DNA of 64,000 nucleotides from Ctenosaura bakeri (GCA_948474755.1 CAOLHI010000652.1:124001-188000); one strand, 5' to 3'. Numbered from the stretch's first letter, positions 31,440 to 42,352 are shown. The notes: generated by a model from the letters alone, not told the origin. Program-made: numbers and translations.

Positions 31440-31660
31440 TAAATCAGAGTCCTATGATGCTATACTTTTGCAGTGCTATATTCCTCTATATTACCCTTGT
31501 TACTATGTTGGACTTTTAATAGCGCCGTATTCCAGGGAGGTCCTAGAGCTCTCTTGCTGAGCATCCTAAGTGCTCCTCTCTAAACTGCAAATCCCAGAAG
31601 ATGTTGCCATGGCAGTTAAAGTGGAATATAGCACTGTAGCAAAGGAGTGTGGTAGGGCAA
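31440..31660. mobile_element. Old hAT-like MITE
   Basis: CTCTAAACTGCAAATCCCAG, TGCCATGGCAGTTAAAGTGG and mirrored GGACTTTTAATAGCGCCG: same family as 22135. Confidence 0.5.
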
Positions 31661-32613
31661 CCAGAGAGCTGGACTGCAGAGCAAACTGAATTGCATGCCA
31701 TGCTTTGAGTTTACCAAAGGGTTTGTCCGCAAGCTCTCTCTCCATCTTGAGATGCAAGGTAAACAGGTGTGCACAGCCCCAGATCCTGGAGTGGGCCTGC
31801 CTTCTCCTCCGCCCCACCTTCACCCCGATGCAAAAGGATACAGGCTTAAATTGTGCAGAAACCTCTAAGTAGCCCAACTGTCTTGTCAGAAGAGAAATAC
31901 GGACCCACTGGAGGCGGGGAGGCTGTTTTGTTGGAAACTCAAAGCCGTAATCATCTCTCGCCTGTATATCTTCGCCTGCTTGGCACTTTCCTCCTCTTTG
32001 CCTGCCCTCCTCTGCCCTCCTGTCAGGCAGATGTATGTCTTCCTCGGGAGGAAGGGGTGGGGAAAGAGGAAGGAATGGAGGAGGGGGGACTTGTCTGAGC
32101 TGTGCCAAAGGCTGACGTTGGTAATATGGGTTGGTGCTCCCTCCCTGCATTGCTCCAGAATAAATAAAACTGCTTTATGAGGAATTGCAGAGGCAGGAGT
32201 AACTCTGCCAGGGAGTAACTGCAAATAAAGCTGTGGTTTGCAAAATGGAAGGCAAAAGCCATCACACACACACACATGTGGGGGGGCTAGAATCTTGTTA
32301 GTGACATGCATGCGTGTAAGTGTGACTTATGCACATGCATGCCCCTTTTGGATGGGGTACAGGGCGGCTCTTCTCTTGCCCTTGTGCTCCATCCCAAAAG
32401 TTCCCTGCAGGTAACTGTCCAGTTACTCCGCTTGCCCGTGGGAGAGGGAGAGAACAAGTCAGACCATGAAGGTGGGGCTGTTCTGGGCTCCTGGGGGAAA
32501 GAAAAGAAGATTGCACATCCACCCATGAGCACAGCCTCATTTCTCTCCCCCCCAAACTGAGTCCAGCTGCAAGGGGCAAGAACAAGGGGCGCAGGGAGGC
32601 AAAAAACCCCTAA
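31661..32613. other. Intergenic sequence, no gene seen
   Basis: Open frames on both strands (31566-32150 -, 32287-32619 -) lack homology. Short CA repeat at 32262-32276. Confidence 0.4.
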
Positions 32614-32793
32614 GGCCATTTCCGCACTACAGTGTTATAGCGCGATGATTCCACTTTCAACCTCCTATGGAATCCTGGGGGTTGCAGTTCCGGGAGGGGC
32701 CGGCCGGCCCCTCCCGGAACTGCAACCCCCAGGATTCCATAGGAGGTTGAAAGTGGAATCATCGCGCTATAACACTGTAGTGCGGAAATGGCC
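32614..32793. mobile_element. Foldback MITE, perfect 180-bp palindrome
   Basis: Arms 32614-32703 and 32704-32793 are exact reverse complements by direct comparison. Both carry the private GCACTACAGTG and CCTGGGGGTTGCAG variants. Ends GGCCATTTCC/GGAAATGGCC; no loop. No coding capacity. Confidence 0.96.
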
Positions 32794-33282
32794 CTAGACT
32801 AGCTGGTGGGGGGCTGAGCTCCCCCTAAAATGATCTTGCAAAACTGGCCTACCAAACCTGGACCATCTAGCTTCCTATGCTGTTGAGCCTCCTCAGGGAT
32901 TATCAGTCCGAAGTGTATAAATGAGGGAAAGCTAATAAATATTAAGAGAGCTACTGTCACTGAGCCCTCCGAGAAATCATAAAGAATGTCGGCAGTCCAT
33001 CCCTCCTGTGCACAATTTCCTGGCAATAAACTGCACTAAACACAAGGAAGGGGACTTCTAAGTTCACATGGTGCCTGTAGGAGTCTTCATACTTAAGGAA
33101 TGAAAATTATGGGAAAGGTCATCTGCCCTTCTCTTGCAAGCACCTGCAAGAAAGCAAGCTTAATGAACTTCTCTGCCAGTGTTGACTCCCCTACTCCCCA
33201 CAAAAAAAATTCCAGTATCCCTGCAGCTGCTTCTTCATGGTCTCAATTGCCTCCCCACTCCATTCCGCAGTACGTAGTAAGA
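32794..33282. other. Intergenic sequence, no feature seen
   Basis: No gene or repeat recognised. Confidence 0.4.
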
Positions 33283-33995
33283 GAGGTGAAAGGGATCTAG
33301 ATCACAATGACTCATGTTCAGCTTGTGTAGATCACAAGCTGAACATGAGTCAATAGTGTGACGCAGCAGCTAAAAAAGCCAACGTGATCCTTGTCTGCAC
33401 CAATACAAGTATAAGGTCTAGGTCAATGGAAGTATTAGTACCACTCTGTTCTGCTTTGGTAAGACCCCAACGGGAGGAATCTTGTGTCCAGTTCTGGGCA
33501 CCACAGTTCAGAAACGTTATTGATGCGCTCCAACATGTCCAGAGGAGGACGACCTAATGGTTAAAGGCCTAGGAATCGTGAAGCCCTGTGCTTAGGGTGC
33601 TGTTGGTTATGTTTAGCCTGGAGAAGAGAAAGTGAAGAGGGGACATGAGACCCATGTTTAAATATTTGAAGGGATGTCACATGAAGAATGGGGCCAGCTT
33701 GTTTTCTGCTGCTCCAGAGACTAGGACAAGGAGCAATGGCTTCACACTTCAGAAAAGAGATTCCACCTAAATGTTAGGACTAACATCTTGATGGTAAGAG
33801 CAGTGGAAATACAGTGGAATCCACTGCTGCTCGGGTGTGGAGTGGAGTCTCCTTCTTTGGAGGTTTTTAAAGGGAGGCTGGATGGCCAGAATCTATCAAA
33901 GGGAGGGCTTGGATGGTGTCTTTCAATTGGACTAGATTTGGAGTTACTCTGGATTTGGCCCTTGGGGTTTCTTCCAGCTGCAGGACTTTATGAGT
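33283..33995 (+). mobile_element. CR1 LINE, old, with 5' foldback
   Basis: GTGAAAGGGATCTAGATCAC to TTCCAGCTGCAGGACTTTAT. The 5' edge is a 20-bp perfect inverted repeat (33308-33327 / 33333-33352). Confidence 0.9.
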
Positions 33996-34034
33996 AATTT
34001 CCCAAGTTCTGTCCCCACAATCTTCCCTTCCATT

Positions 34035-34120
34035 CTACTTTGAACATACCCAGTTTCATCTGATTTTGGAAGCTAAGCAGGATCAGACCTCGCTAGTATT
34101 TGGGTGGGAAGCAGGGATGG
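34035..34120 (+). mobile_element. 5S-derived SINE fragment
   Basis: CATCTGATTTTGGAAGCTAA, GCAGGATCAGACCTCGCTAG, TATTTGGGTGGGA: the 5S internal promoter region, old. Confidence 0.7.
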
Positions 34121-35021
34121 GAAGAATATTTGCAAGTGTTTGAATCCCCAATGAAAGGGGGATTTCTTATCAGAAAACTCTAGCAGGGAAAAGCACGGAT
34201 GGACACTTTTTTTTTTCCAGTTTGGGATTTACCTATATGAAAAACAGGTTCTTTGCACAGAAAAATGGATGTATGTGTGTATATATGTAGTGCACAGAAA
34301 AAAAAATTCCGCATAAAAAGCGAGTTTCCTAAACAGAAGGTATGATTTTATCTGCAGAAAACATTCCTGCATGGAAAATATTGCTTTCTGCAGAACCATT
34401 TTTTTCCTTTTCTGGAATAAATCCTGAACTATGAATGGCCAGTGGAAACTGTTATCCACGGAGGACTATCTCACAGCAGAAAGGACAAAAGGTTACATTA
34501 TTCATTCTTGCCCACAAAAATGATATTTATGAAGTTTTGCAGCCTTAGATGGGGGACCACACAGGAATAAAACCAGAGTTTTTCAGGGATCCAGATTTAT
34601 TTTATGGCCGTTTGGTCTTTGGTCTTATCTGTTTATTGTCCGTGAGAATATCTATTGCCTTTTAGCTGTTAGAATTCAATTGTTTTGCAGTGGTTGCTTC
34701 TTGCAATCACACTATTTCCCAAAAAAGGAATCTTTGTCTATGTTTCTGGTTCTAATGTGCTAAACAATTATTCCCCTGAGAAACAGAACTGGTGTGAGTG
34801 TACTTTACTTGGGGAAAAAAAATCTACTAAGATTCACAACTGTTGTGTTGAAAAGATCCCAAATATGTGATGATGTGTCTCAAAACAAGGGCAAGTTTGG
34901 ACATATTTCTGGAGAGGGCAGCTGACATTAATAAAACAGCAATCAAGCAGAGCTTGGAAAAGTTCCTTTGTCTGATTGCAACTCCTAGCATCCCTCAAAA
35001 TTCATTCCATCAAAGGAACTT
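34121..35021. other. AT-rich intergenic sequence
   Basis: No gene or repeat recognised. Confidence 0.4.
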
Positions 35022-36003
35022 AGAATCATAGAATCATAGAATCATAGAAATGTAGAGTTGGAAGGGACCCCAGAGGCCATTCAGTCCAACCCCCTGCTAT
35101 GCAGGAACACCCTCTAAGTACTCCTGACAGATGGCCATCCAGCCTCTGCTTAAAAACCTCCAAAGAAGGAGGAGACTCCACTACACTCTGAGGCAGCAGA
35201 TTCCACTGCCGGACAGCCCTGACTGTCAGGAAGTTCTTCCTGAGGTTCAGGTGGAATCTCCTTTCCTGCAACTTGAATCCATTGCTCCTTGTCCTGGTCT
35301 CTGGAGCAGCAGAAAACAAGCCCTCTCCCTCCTCTACGTGGCATCCCTTCAAATATTTAAACATGGCTATCATGTCCACTCTTAACCTTCTCTTCTGCAG
35401 ACTAAGCATCCCCAGCTCTCTAAGTCTATCCTCAAAGGGCTTCATGGCTTCCAGGCCCCTCACCATTTTGGTCGCCCTCCTCTGGACCTGCTCCAGCTTG
35501 TCAATATCCTTCTTGAATTGGGGTGCCCAGAACTGGACGCAGTATTCAAGATGGGGTCTAACCAAAGCAGAGTAGAGTGGTACCAGTACCTCCCTCGATC
35601 TAGACATCATACTTCTATTGATGCAGCCAAGGATTGCATTGGCTTTCTTGGCTGCCGCATCACACTGCTGACTCATGTTCAGCTTGTGGTCTATGAAGAC
35701 TCCTAGATCCCTTCCACACGTACTGCTATCCAGCCACGTGTCCCCCATCCTATATTTCTGTATTCCATTATTTCTGCCTAAGTGTAGGACCTTACACTTC
35801 TCTCTGTTGAATTTCATTTTGTTCGCCTTGGCCCAGCTCTCCAATCTATCCAGGTCATTTTGGATTTTGATCCTGTCCTCTGGCGTATTAGCAACCCCTC
35901 CCAATTTGGTATCATCTGCAAATTTGATGAGCATGCCCTCTATTCCTTCATCCAAGTCATTGATAAAAATATTGAACAGCACAGGGCCCAAGACAGCTGT
36001 GTA
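35022..36003 (-). mobile_element. CR1 LINE, longest copy (980 bp), young
   Basis: An uninterrupted ORF2 frame of about 320 codons on the minus strand. It contains [20 protein letters not shown], the reverse transcriptase catalytic motif FADDT (35908-35928), then the thumb and C-terminal region to the stop. Three ATTCTATG-type repeats form the 3' end at 35026-35050. Missing everything 5' of the catalytic region, so it cannot move by itself. Confidence 0.96.
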
Positions 36004-36018
36004 ATCAACAATCATCTC

Positions 36019-36046
36019 ATCATTTTAACAATGCTGTTAAAATGAT
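36019..36046. repeat. 12-bp perfect inverted repeat
   Basis: ATCATTTTAACA - ATGC - TGTTAAAATGAT, just outside the truncated 5' end of the CR1. Confidence 0.9.
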
Positions 36047-36084
36047 CTGAAAATGTTTGCAAAGCACAGAAAAATAGTCATAAT

Positions 36085-36463
36085 TAAAATATGGAGCAAC
36101 AGAATGCTTTCCCAAGGCAAATGGGATCAGACAAGGCTGTGTTTTATCTCCCTATCTGTTTAATTTATAATGCAGAACGCATCATGTGCAAAACACGATT
36201 AGACTGAGAGGAAGCAAGCATGAAAATTGAGGGAAGGAACATCCACCATCTAAGATATGCAGATGACACCATAGTACTTGTGGAAAATAGCAAAACTTGA
36301 TGAAAGTTAAGACAGAGAGGGCAAAAGCAAGGCTACAGCATATATTAAGACAACAGTAATGATGACAGATTATCCACATAACTATAAAGTGGGCAAAGAA
36401 GACATAGAAATAGGTAAAGATTTCCTATATCTTGGTCAGTCATTAACCAAAATGGAGATTGTA
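36085..36463 (+). mobile_element. Bov-B (RTE) LINE, reverse transcriptase part
   Basis: Translates in pieces as a degraded SDKAVFYLPICLIYNAERIM, then EASMKIEGRNIHHLRYADDT: the RT catalytic YADD at 36256-36267. Stops and frameshifts make it inactive. Continues at 36594 and 38091. Confidence 0.88.
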
Positions 36464-36537
36464 TAGAAATGTTTCGAAATACATGCTATTTGTAAGTTGT
36501 TCACCACCTCGATCCATATGGAGAGGTGGGATATATA

Positions 36538-36584
<47 letters not shown>

Positions 36585-36593
36585 AATAAAGAT
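36464..36593 (+). mobile_element. tRNA-SINE 3' end with (AAAT)n tail, in Bov-B
   Basis: TATAGAAATGTTTCGAAATA, TTGTAAGTTGTTCACCACCT, then about 12 AAAT units. AGATTG repeats at both junctions (target duplication). Same 3' end as 41515-41612. Confidence 0.85.
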
Positions 36594-36872
36594 TGTAGTC
36601 AAGAAACCAGAAGACTAAGACTTGGAAAGGCTAGATAAGATACTGAGACATAAAGATACATCATCATCAAAGTCAGAATTATCCACAACATTGTATTCCG
36701 CATTTCTATGTATGGATGTGGAACATGGACAATGACGAAAGCTGGCAAGAAAATAATCCGTACTCATTTGAAGCATGGTGCTGGAGGAGAGTTCTGCGGA
36801 TACTATGGACAGCTGAAAAGACCAGCAAAGGGTTTTGGAGCAATTCAAGCCCGAACTCTCACTAGAAGCAAA
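36594..36872 (+). mobile_element. Bov-B LINE, continuation
   Basis: AGACTTGGAAAGGCTAGATA, TATGGATGTGGAACATGGAC, GGACAGCTGAAAAGACCAGC: the post-RT region, degraded. Confidence 0.82.
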
Positions 36873-36877
36873 GAAGA

Positions 36878-38085
36878 TGTCCTATCTCAGTCCTGATAAA
36901 TCAAACAAAACAACCTGAATATCTCCCAGCTTGTTACTTATTCCAGGCAGTAAGCAAGGAATCCTAAATAAAGTCCAACATAAAGTCCAGCATGGTTTCA
37001 CGGCAAGGGAGTGTCCAAGGTCAATCCAAGCATTTGTCAAGGCATCCAGCAAGGTAAGCAGGTCAGATAACCTCTGACAACTGCTGGAGGGGAAGGACGC
37101 CAGCTAAATAGACCCAAAGCCTAGCGCAGCTGTGCCTTGATAGATTGTTGCCGGTTATAAATTCTGAGAGAGTGACACTGGGTCTCTCTTTGCTGCCTGT
37201 ACTGTGAGAAGCTGGGTCTAGGTCAGTGTTCTTCTGTATCTGAAGAGACAGCAATAGCATTTTTTTTTTTAATTTTTCTATACCGCTTATCAACTGAGTG
37301 TTATCTAAGCGGTTTACAATGTGTTTTAGCTAATTGCCCCCAACAAGCTGGGTACTCATTTTACCAACCTGCGGAAGGATGGAAGGCTGAGTCAACCTTG
37401 GAGCCTGGCAGGATTGAACTCACAACCTTGTGGTTGCAGTACTAGCATTTAACCACTGCGCCACCAGGGCTCTCTGTCGGAGATGGCACCGTCCCCTGTT
37501 CTGTTTCTGGCACTGTAACCTCTCCCTGTGCAGCAGGCCCTGGCATGCCCCCTGTTTCAGCCTCTGGCGTGCCCTCTGCTGCAGACTCTGACTCAGTCCA
37601 TGCTGAGTCCATGCTTTGGAAGCAGGGCATGATGTAGCAGAAATCCAGAGACAGAGAGACCAGGGAGTAAAGAAAAGAGAGTCTATTATGGCCGGGCTGG
37701 TGGCTGGAATCGCTTCCAAAGCCAAGAGCCCAGAGACCAGTTTGCAGGACAGTTTTATAGGAACACAGTACAAAGGCATTTCTTCTTGCCCGCCCCTCTG
37801 AGGTTTTGCAATGTGTGCAATATTCTCTGATACCCTTGCTTCTCAGATATTTACATTCCAGGCAATATGTTATAGAACATTTCAGCAGTTAGTACACCGT
37901 GACCGAAACTCTGTATTCAAAAACAGAAACAACTCTGGTTATCAATGCTAACGCAGCATGTGGAAATCCCTTGACTTCTGACACACTTTCAGATGATTCC
38001 TCATATTAGATTCCACAACTATGAGCATATATAGGGTCTTGTGGCTACCTAGACTGACCCTCTCTCAGAGGCTGCTTCAATGACA
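36878..38085 (-). mobile_element. Solo LTR, family B, inside Bov-B
   Basis: TGTCCTATCTCAG...CTTCAATGACA with a perfect 5-bp duplication GAAGA (36873-36877, 38086-38090). About 990 bp once the SINE at 37259-37474 is removed. The minus orientation is suggested by a TATA-like CCTATATATGCTC near 38030. No internal region. Confidence 0.85.
37259..37474 (-). mobile_element. tRNA-derived SINE, full length, in the LTR
   Basis: Reversed: poly-T/TATACCGCTTATC tail, body ACAAGCTGGGTACTCATTTT, B box within GGATTGAACTCACAACCTTG, A box within CACTGCGCCACCAGGGC. Resembles the second Anolis tRNA-SINE type. Confidence 0.88.
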
Positions 38086-38090
38086 GAAGA

Positions 38091-38356
38091 CTAACTGAGG
38101 CTTTTGTACTTTGGACAGATCATGAGACAGTGTAACCCACTGGAAAAAGAGGATAATGCCAGGAAAAGTGGAAGGCAAGAAGGAAAGAGGGAAATCAGAT
38201 GGATTGATTCAAACAAGGAAGCCACAATGGCTGCCCTGAGTCTGCAAGACCAAAACAGGGCAGTTGGCGACCAGAGATCGTGGAGGTCTCTCTTTCATAG
38301 GGTGGCCATAAGTCAAAGTCAGCTTGATGGTAAAAAGGCATCACCAACAAGCAGCA
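38091..38356 (+). mobile_element. Bov-B LINE 3' end
   Basis: GTACTTTGGACAGATCATGA, CCACTGGAAAAAGAGGATAA, ATGGATTGATTCAAACAAGG, GTGGCCATAAGTCAAAGTCA: typical Bov-B 3' end. It completes the copy begun at 36085. Confidence 0.9.
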
Positions 38357-38530
38357 AAGTCCTCAAGGAAAGCAAGAATACCTGCAGAAACAATATAGCC
38401 TCTGCTGTTCCTTGTTGTCCACATGTTTCCCCATAGAAATTCCATTGGGTGACACCTCTGCTAAGTCTAAGATGGTGCAGTCTGGACGTAAGTTGGGTAC
38501 TTCATCTACAGTTTAGGAGAGCCAAGCTGT
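38357..38530. other. Intergenic sequence, no feature
   Basis: Nothing recognised. Confidence 0.35.
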
Positions 38531-38537
38531 TCACCAC

Positions 38538-38645
38538 CATGCCACCCTGGAGAGATCTGATCCCATTTTGAAAGCTAAGCAGGGCCAGGCCTGGGTTGGT
38601 CCTTGGACAGAAGACCACCAGGAATGAACACCGGGGATCTCCAGG
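38538..38645 (+). mobile_element. 5S-derived SINE fragment
   Basis: CATGCCACCCTGGAGAGATC, GAAAGCTAAGCAGGGCCAGG, GTTGGTCCTTGGACAGAAGA: 5S promoter region, diverged; the SINE body may continue. Confidence 0.78.
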
Positions 38646-39676
38646 GAGGGACAGGAATGGGCCCTTCTCTAAACACTGTAGTCAGAGCTGAAAGTCCTGG
38701 TGGTTCTGAATAGGAACCAGCTCCCATTCCAAGTCTTCCCAAAACTTTACCTGGTATCAAAAGCAGAGAAATATTAGCGCTATAAGATAAGCCTCATTGA
38801 TGATAAGTCAACGCAGCAGTTGGTCTACAGGTGAGGAAACACCACCGCACCCTCTTGCAGAAAGTGGTAGAGTGATACCCCTGATCAAAGACTTCTACCT
38901 AGGGGCCAACCCTCCTGATTTCCATGGCTGGATAGCAGGTCCCCTTGGCTGATATGCCTCCATTTCCAGGGTGAGGCTACTGAAAGGTGGATTCCCAGGG
39001 TTATCTATGGCAGAACCGACCAAAGGGAAATGAACTGCACACAGGTGTCACCCACCTACTAATCCAACGGACAGGAGAACTGTACAAGCAAGTCAGTAAC
39101 GGGAACGTTTAATCCCCCGGTTCCGTTCCCAGTCAGTTTCCAGCCTTGAACTACCAGGCCAAAGTGAGACCACCTAGCAGGGCTTACTGCAGGCAGAGTA
39201 ACTCTTTCAGGGCCACCAGATAGCCAGTAATGTTTACCCATAAAGTCAGCAGGGACTCCAGAACCCATCTGCCTGGTGGCCGTGCTCACCACACTGAGCC
39301 AGAAGGACCTGTGAGCTAGCTCAAAGTCCATGAACCTCATGTAGTGTGGGTTGGAGGACACACTGCCCCACCATCAGGCCATGGCGGGTTACATGCTCTA
39401 CTACCCATTATACCCCTGATCTTTCTCCTGTTTGTGTGTGGCAGAGGGGTATCATAAAAATGTCTGTTTTAGTATAGGAATGAGGAACATGACAATTTTC
39501 CCTTCCCCCAAAATAGCTGCTAGAGGATTTTGGGATATTTTTAGGAAAACATGCTCTTTTTTCAAGATAACAAAATGGGGAAATGCTGGGTGATATCCCT
39601 ACATGGGGCCTCTGGACTGTCTTTGCCTACCTCTGACGCATGCTGCCTGAGCTCTTTGGAGTGAGGTTAGGATCCA
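38646..39676. other. Intergenic sequence, no gene seen
   Basis: No exon or repeat recognised. Confidence 0.4.
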
Positions 39677-39741
39677 AAGGGAAGGAAGGAAGGAAGGAAG
39701 GAAGGAAGGAAGGAAGGAAGGAAGGAAGGAAGGAAGGAAGG
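39677..39741. repeat. (GGAA)n microsatellite
   Basis: About 16 AAGG units, the opposite strand of the TTCC tract at 4570. Confidence 0.98.
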
Positions 39742-39803
39742 TTTATGTTTGCCCCTAAAGGGAATGTACATTTGTATATCTAGTCTGAGTGGGTACTAAC
39801 AAT

Positions 39804-40125
39804 AGTGTGAGCCAGCAGTGTGATGTGGCAGCTAAAAAAGCCAATGTGATTCTAGGCTGATCAATAGGAGTAGAGTGGCTAGGTCAAGGGAATTAATAGT
39901 TCCACTCTATTCTGCTTTGGTCACACGTGTCCTGTTCTGGGCACCACAGTTCAGGAAGGATATGGACAAGCTGGAAGGTGTCCAGAGGGGGGCAACCAAC
40001 ATGGTAAAAGGCATGGAAACCATAAAGCTCTATGGGGAAAGGCTTAGGGAGCTGGGGATCTTTAGCCTGGGGAAGACAAAGTTAAGGGGTGACATGATAG
40101 CCATGTCTAAATCTTTGAAAGGGGA
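39804..40125 (+). mobile_element. Old CR1, first part
   Basis: GTGTGAGCCAGCAGTGTGAT to TCTAAATCTTTGAAAGGGGA. Encodes VLFWAPQFRKDMDKLEGVQR. Interrupted by a younger CR1. Confidence 0.9.
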
Positions 40126-40667
40126 TTCTGCATTGGTTAGGCCTCATTTGGAATACTGTGTCCAGCTCTGAGCACCTCAATTCAAGAAGGATATTGACAA
40201 GCTGGAGTGTGTCCAGAGTAGGGTGACTAAAATGGTAGAGGGTCTGGAAACCATGAAGGCCTATGAAGAACAGTTTAGGGAGCTAGGTATGTTTAGTCTG
40301 CAGAAGAGAAGGTTAAGAGGGAACATGAGAGCCATGTTTAAATATTGGAAGGAGTGTTATGTCGAGGAGGGAGCAAGCTTGTTTTCTGCTGCTCCAGAGA
40401 CTAGAACAAGGAGCAATGGATTCAAGCTGCAGGAAAGGAGATTCCACCTGAACCTCAGGAAGAACTTCCTGATGGTCAGAGCTGTCCGGCCGTGGAATCT
40501 GCTGCTGCCTCCATGGAGTGTGGTGGGGTCTCCTTCTTTGGAAGTTTTTAAGCAGAGGCTTAATGGCCATCTGTCGGTAGTGCTTTGATGGGTGTTCCTG
40601 CATAGCAGGGGTTGGACTGGATGGCCCCTGGGGTCTCTTCCAACTCTATGATTCTATGATTCTATGT
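40126..40667 (+). mobile_element. Young CR1 inserted in an old CR1
   Basis: From GCATTGGTTAGGCCTCATTT to the 3' TATGATTCTATGATTCTATG, with a nearly open C-terminal frame (40223-40588). Confidence 0.92.
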
Positions 40668-40940
40668 CAAAGAGCCTGGGACAGAAAGCAATGGTTTCAA
40701 AGTCCAGGCAAAGAAATTCCATCTAAACATTAGGAAGAACTTGCTGATGGTAAGAGCAGTTTGACAGTGGAATATGGTGCTGCCTGGGAGTGTAGTGGAA
40801 TCTCCTTCCTTCTTTGGAGGTTTTTCAACAGAGGTTGGATGGCCATCTGTCAAAGGGAGTGCTTGGATTGGGTCTTCCTGCATGGCAGAATGGGGTTGGA
40901 CTGGATGGCCCTTGGGGTCTCTTCCAACTATGTTCTAAGA
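40668..40940 (+). mobile_element. Old CR1, second part
   Basis: Resumes TCAAAGAGCCTGGGACAGAA, then CATCTAAACATTAGGAAGAA, and ends GGGTCTCTTCCAACTATG. Confidence 0.88.
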
Positions 40941-41380
40941 AAGAATTCAGAGTTCCTCACCAAACTATGAATGCCAGGATTCCGTAGGATGCAGCCATGA
41001 CAGTCAAAGTGGTCCCTAACTGCAAAAACATGTGGGGTATGGATATATCCCGTGGTTCTAGTGAAGGATACAAACAATCCCTAAGGCAAACAGGCGGACA
41101 AAGAAAAATGTCAGCCCAGCTGATTGTTCTTAGGAATGTTGGGCTGAGGCAAAATGGCTTCTCTACTTTCCCACCTGATTTGTGGGCAGTGGAGTGGATG
41201 ACGGGAATGGCTTTGAAGGGGAGAAAAAAGGCTGGGAACGGGAAGCTTCTCACCACTCCATTCGGTCGTCAGATCTTCTTCCAGCAGTTACTGGCTGGCA
41301 AGGATATTTACCTTCTTCCTAAATTCCCCTGGGGTGATGTTATGTGTGGACATTCCACCATCAGGGCCAATGCTGCACCC
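40941..41380. mobile_element. MITE scrap and unclassified sequence
   Basis: CACCAAACTATGAATGCCAG near 40957 and ATGACAGTCAAAGTGGTCCC near 40997 belong to the hAT-like MITE family. The rest is unrecognised. Confidence 0.4.
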
Positions 41381-41612
41381 TGGTGGCACAGTGGTTAAAT
41401 GCCAGTCCTGCAAGCCACAAGGTTGTGAGTTCGATCCTGCCCGGCTCCAAGGTTGACTCAGCCTTCCATCCTTTCGCAGGTCGGTAAAATGAGGACCCAG
41501 CTTGTTGGGGGCATGTATAGAAATGTTTCAAAATACATGCTATTTGTAAGTTGTTCGCCACCTCGTACCATATGGAGAGGTGGGATACAAATAAATAATA
41601 AATAAAACAACA
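41381..41612 (+). mobile_element. tRNA-derived SINE, full length
   Basis: Head CCCTGGTGGCACAGTGGTTA (A box) and GGTTGTGAGTTCGATCCTGC (B box); 3' part TATAGAAATGTTTCAAAATA, then AAATAAATAATAAATAAAAC. Sense copy of the element at 37259. Confidence 0.9.
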
Positions 41613-41803
41613 ACAACATTGAACGCTGAAAGGATGCCCACTACCAGCCCTTGATTCCTCCAGATCTTGTTGTTCTTATTCAGAGCTTCGCTTATCTCTT
41701 CTCTGGCCTGCTCTGAGTGAGTGACCGGAGGAAGGAGCAGGGAGAAGGAGCAGCAACTTCCCCACATCTCTTCCTCTCCAGCTTCTCTTTGGGAGGTGGC
41801 TCC
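41613..41803. other. Intergenic sequence, no feature
   Basis: Nothing recognised. Confidence 0.3.
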
Positions 41804-42092
41804 TGTTGGGTCTAGACTGGGACAGTGTTGGAAGTGAGAGTCTCCCAGGGTGTGAACCCTTTGGGGGAAATTCTATGAAAGCTAAAACTGTTAGGAAGCA
41901 GCCTTCTTTTAGCAGAAAAAGAATGTCCCCATATCTGTGTGGCTTCCCCGAACTGAGACTGACTCAGAAAGCAAAACGAGGCAGGCAGTTTCAGGTTAAA
42001 AACTTATAAAAGTTTACTGATGAATTGTACAATTGCATATGCATTAGAGAGACTAGATCCTAAACAGCTAACAGAAAGATTAGGCAAGATAG
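41804..42092 (-). mobile_element. Possible LTR fragment
   Basis: CGAGGCAGGCAGTTTCAGGT followed by an AAACTTATAAAAG stretch matches, in reverse, the end of the LTR-like sequence near 57930-57965 (ACCTGAAACCGCCTGCCTCG). Limits unknown. Confidence 0.45.
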
Positions 42093-42352
42093 TAGAGGAG
42101 GCATGATAGCCATGCTTCAGTCTTTGAAAGGATGCCATATGGATGATGGAGCAAAGAGGCTGGGACAGAAAGCAATGGCTTCAAAGTCCAGCCAAAGAGA
42201 TTCCAGCTGAAAATTAGGAAGAACTTCTTGAGGGTAAGAGAGGCTGGGCGGCCATCGTCAAGGGGAGGGCTTTGATGGTGTTTCCCTGCCTGGCAGAAGG
42301 GGGTTTGACTGGATGGTCCTTAGAGTCTCTTCCAACTCTATATGATTCTACA
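42093..42352 (+). mobile_element. Old CR1 fragment
   Basis: GGCATGATAGCCATGCTTCA, AATGGCTTCAAAGTCCAGCC, GTCTCTTCCAACTCTATATG; internally deleted. Confidence 0.85.

Noticed and set aside
35026..36015. 329-codon minus-strand frame as a host gene
   Set aside because: It is CR1 ORF2 (RT FADDT motif and C-terminal region), repeated many times in the window.
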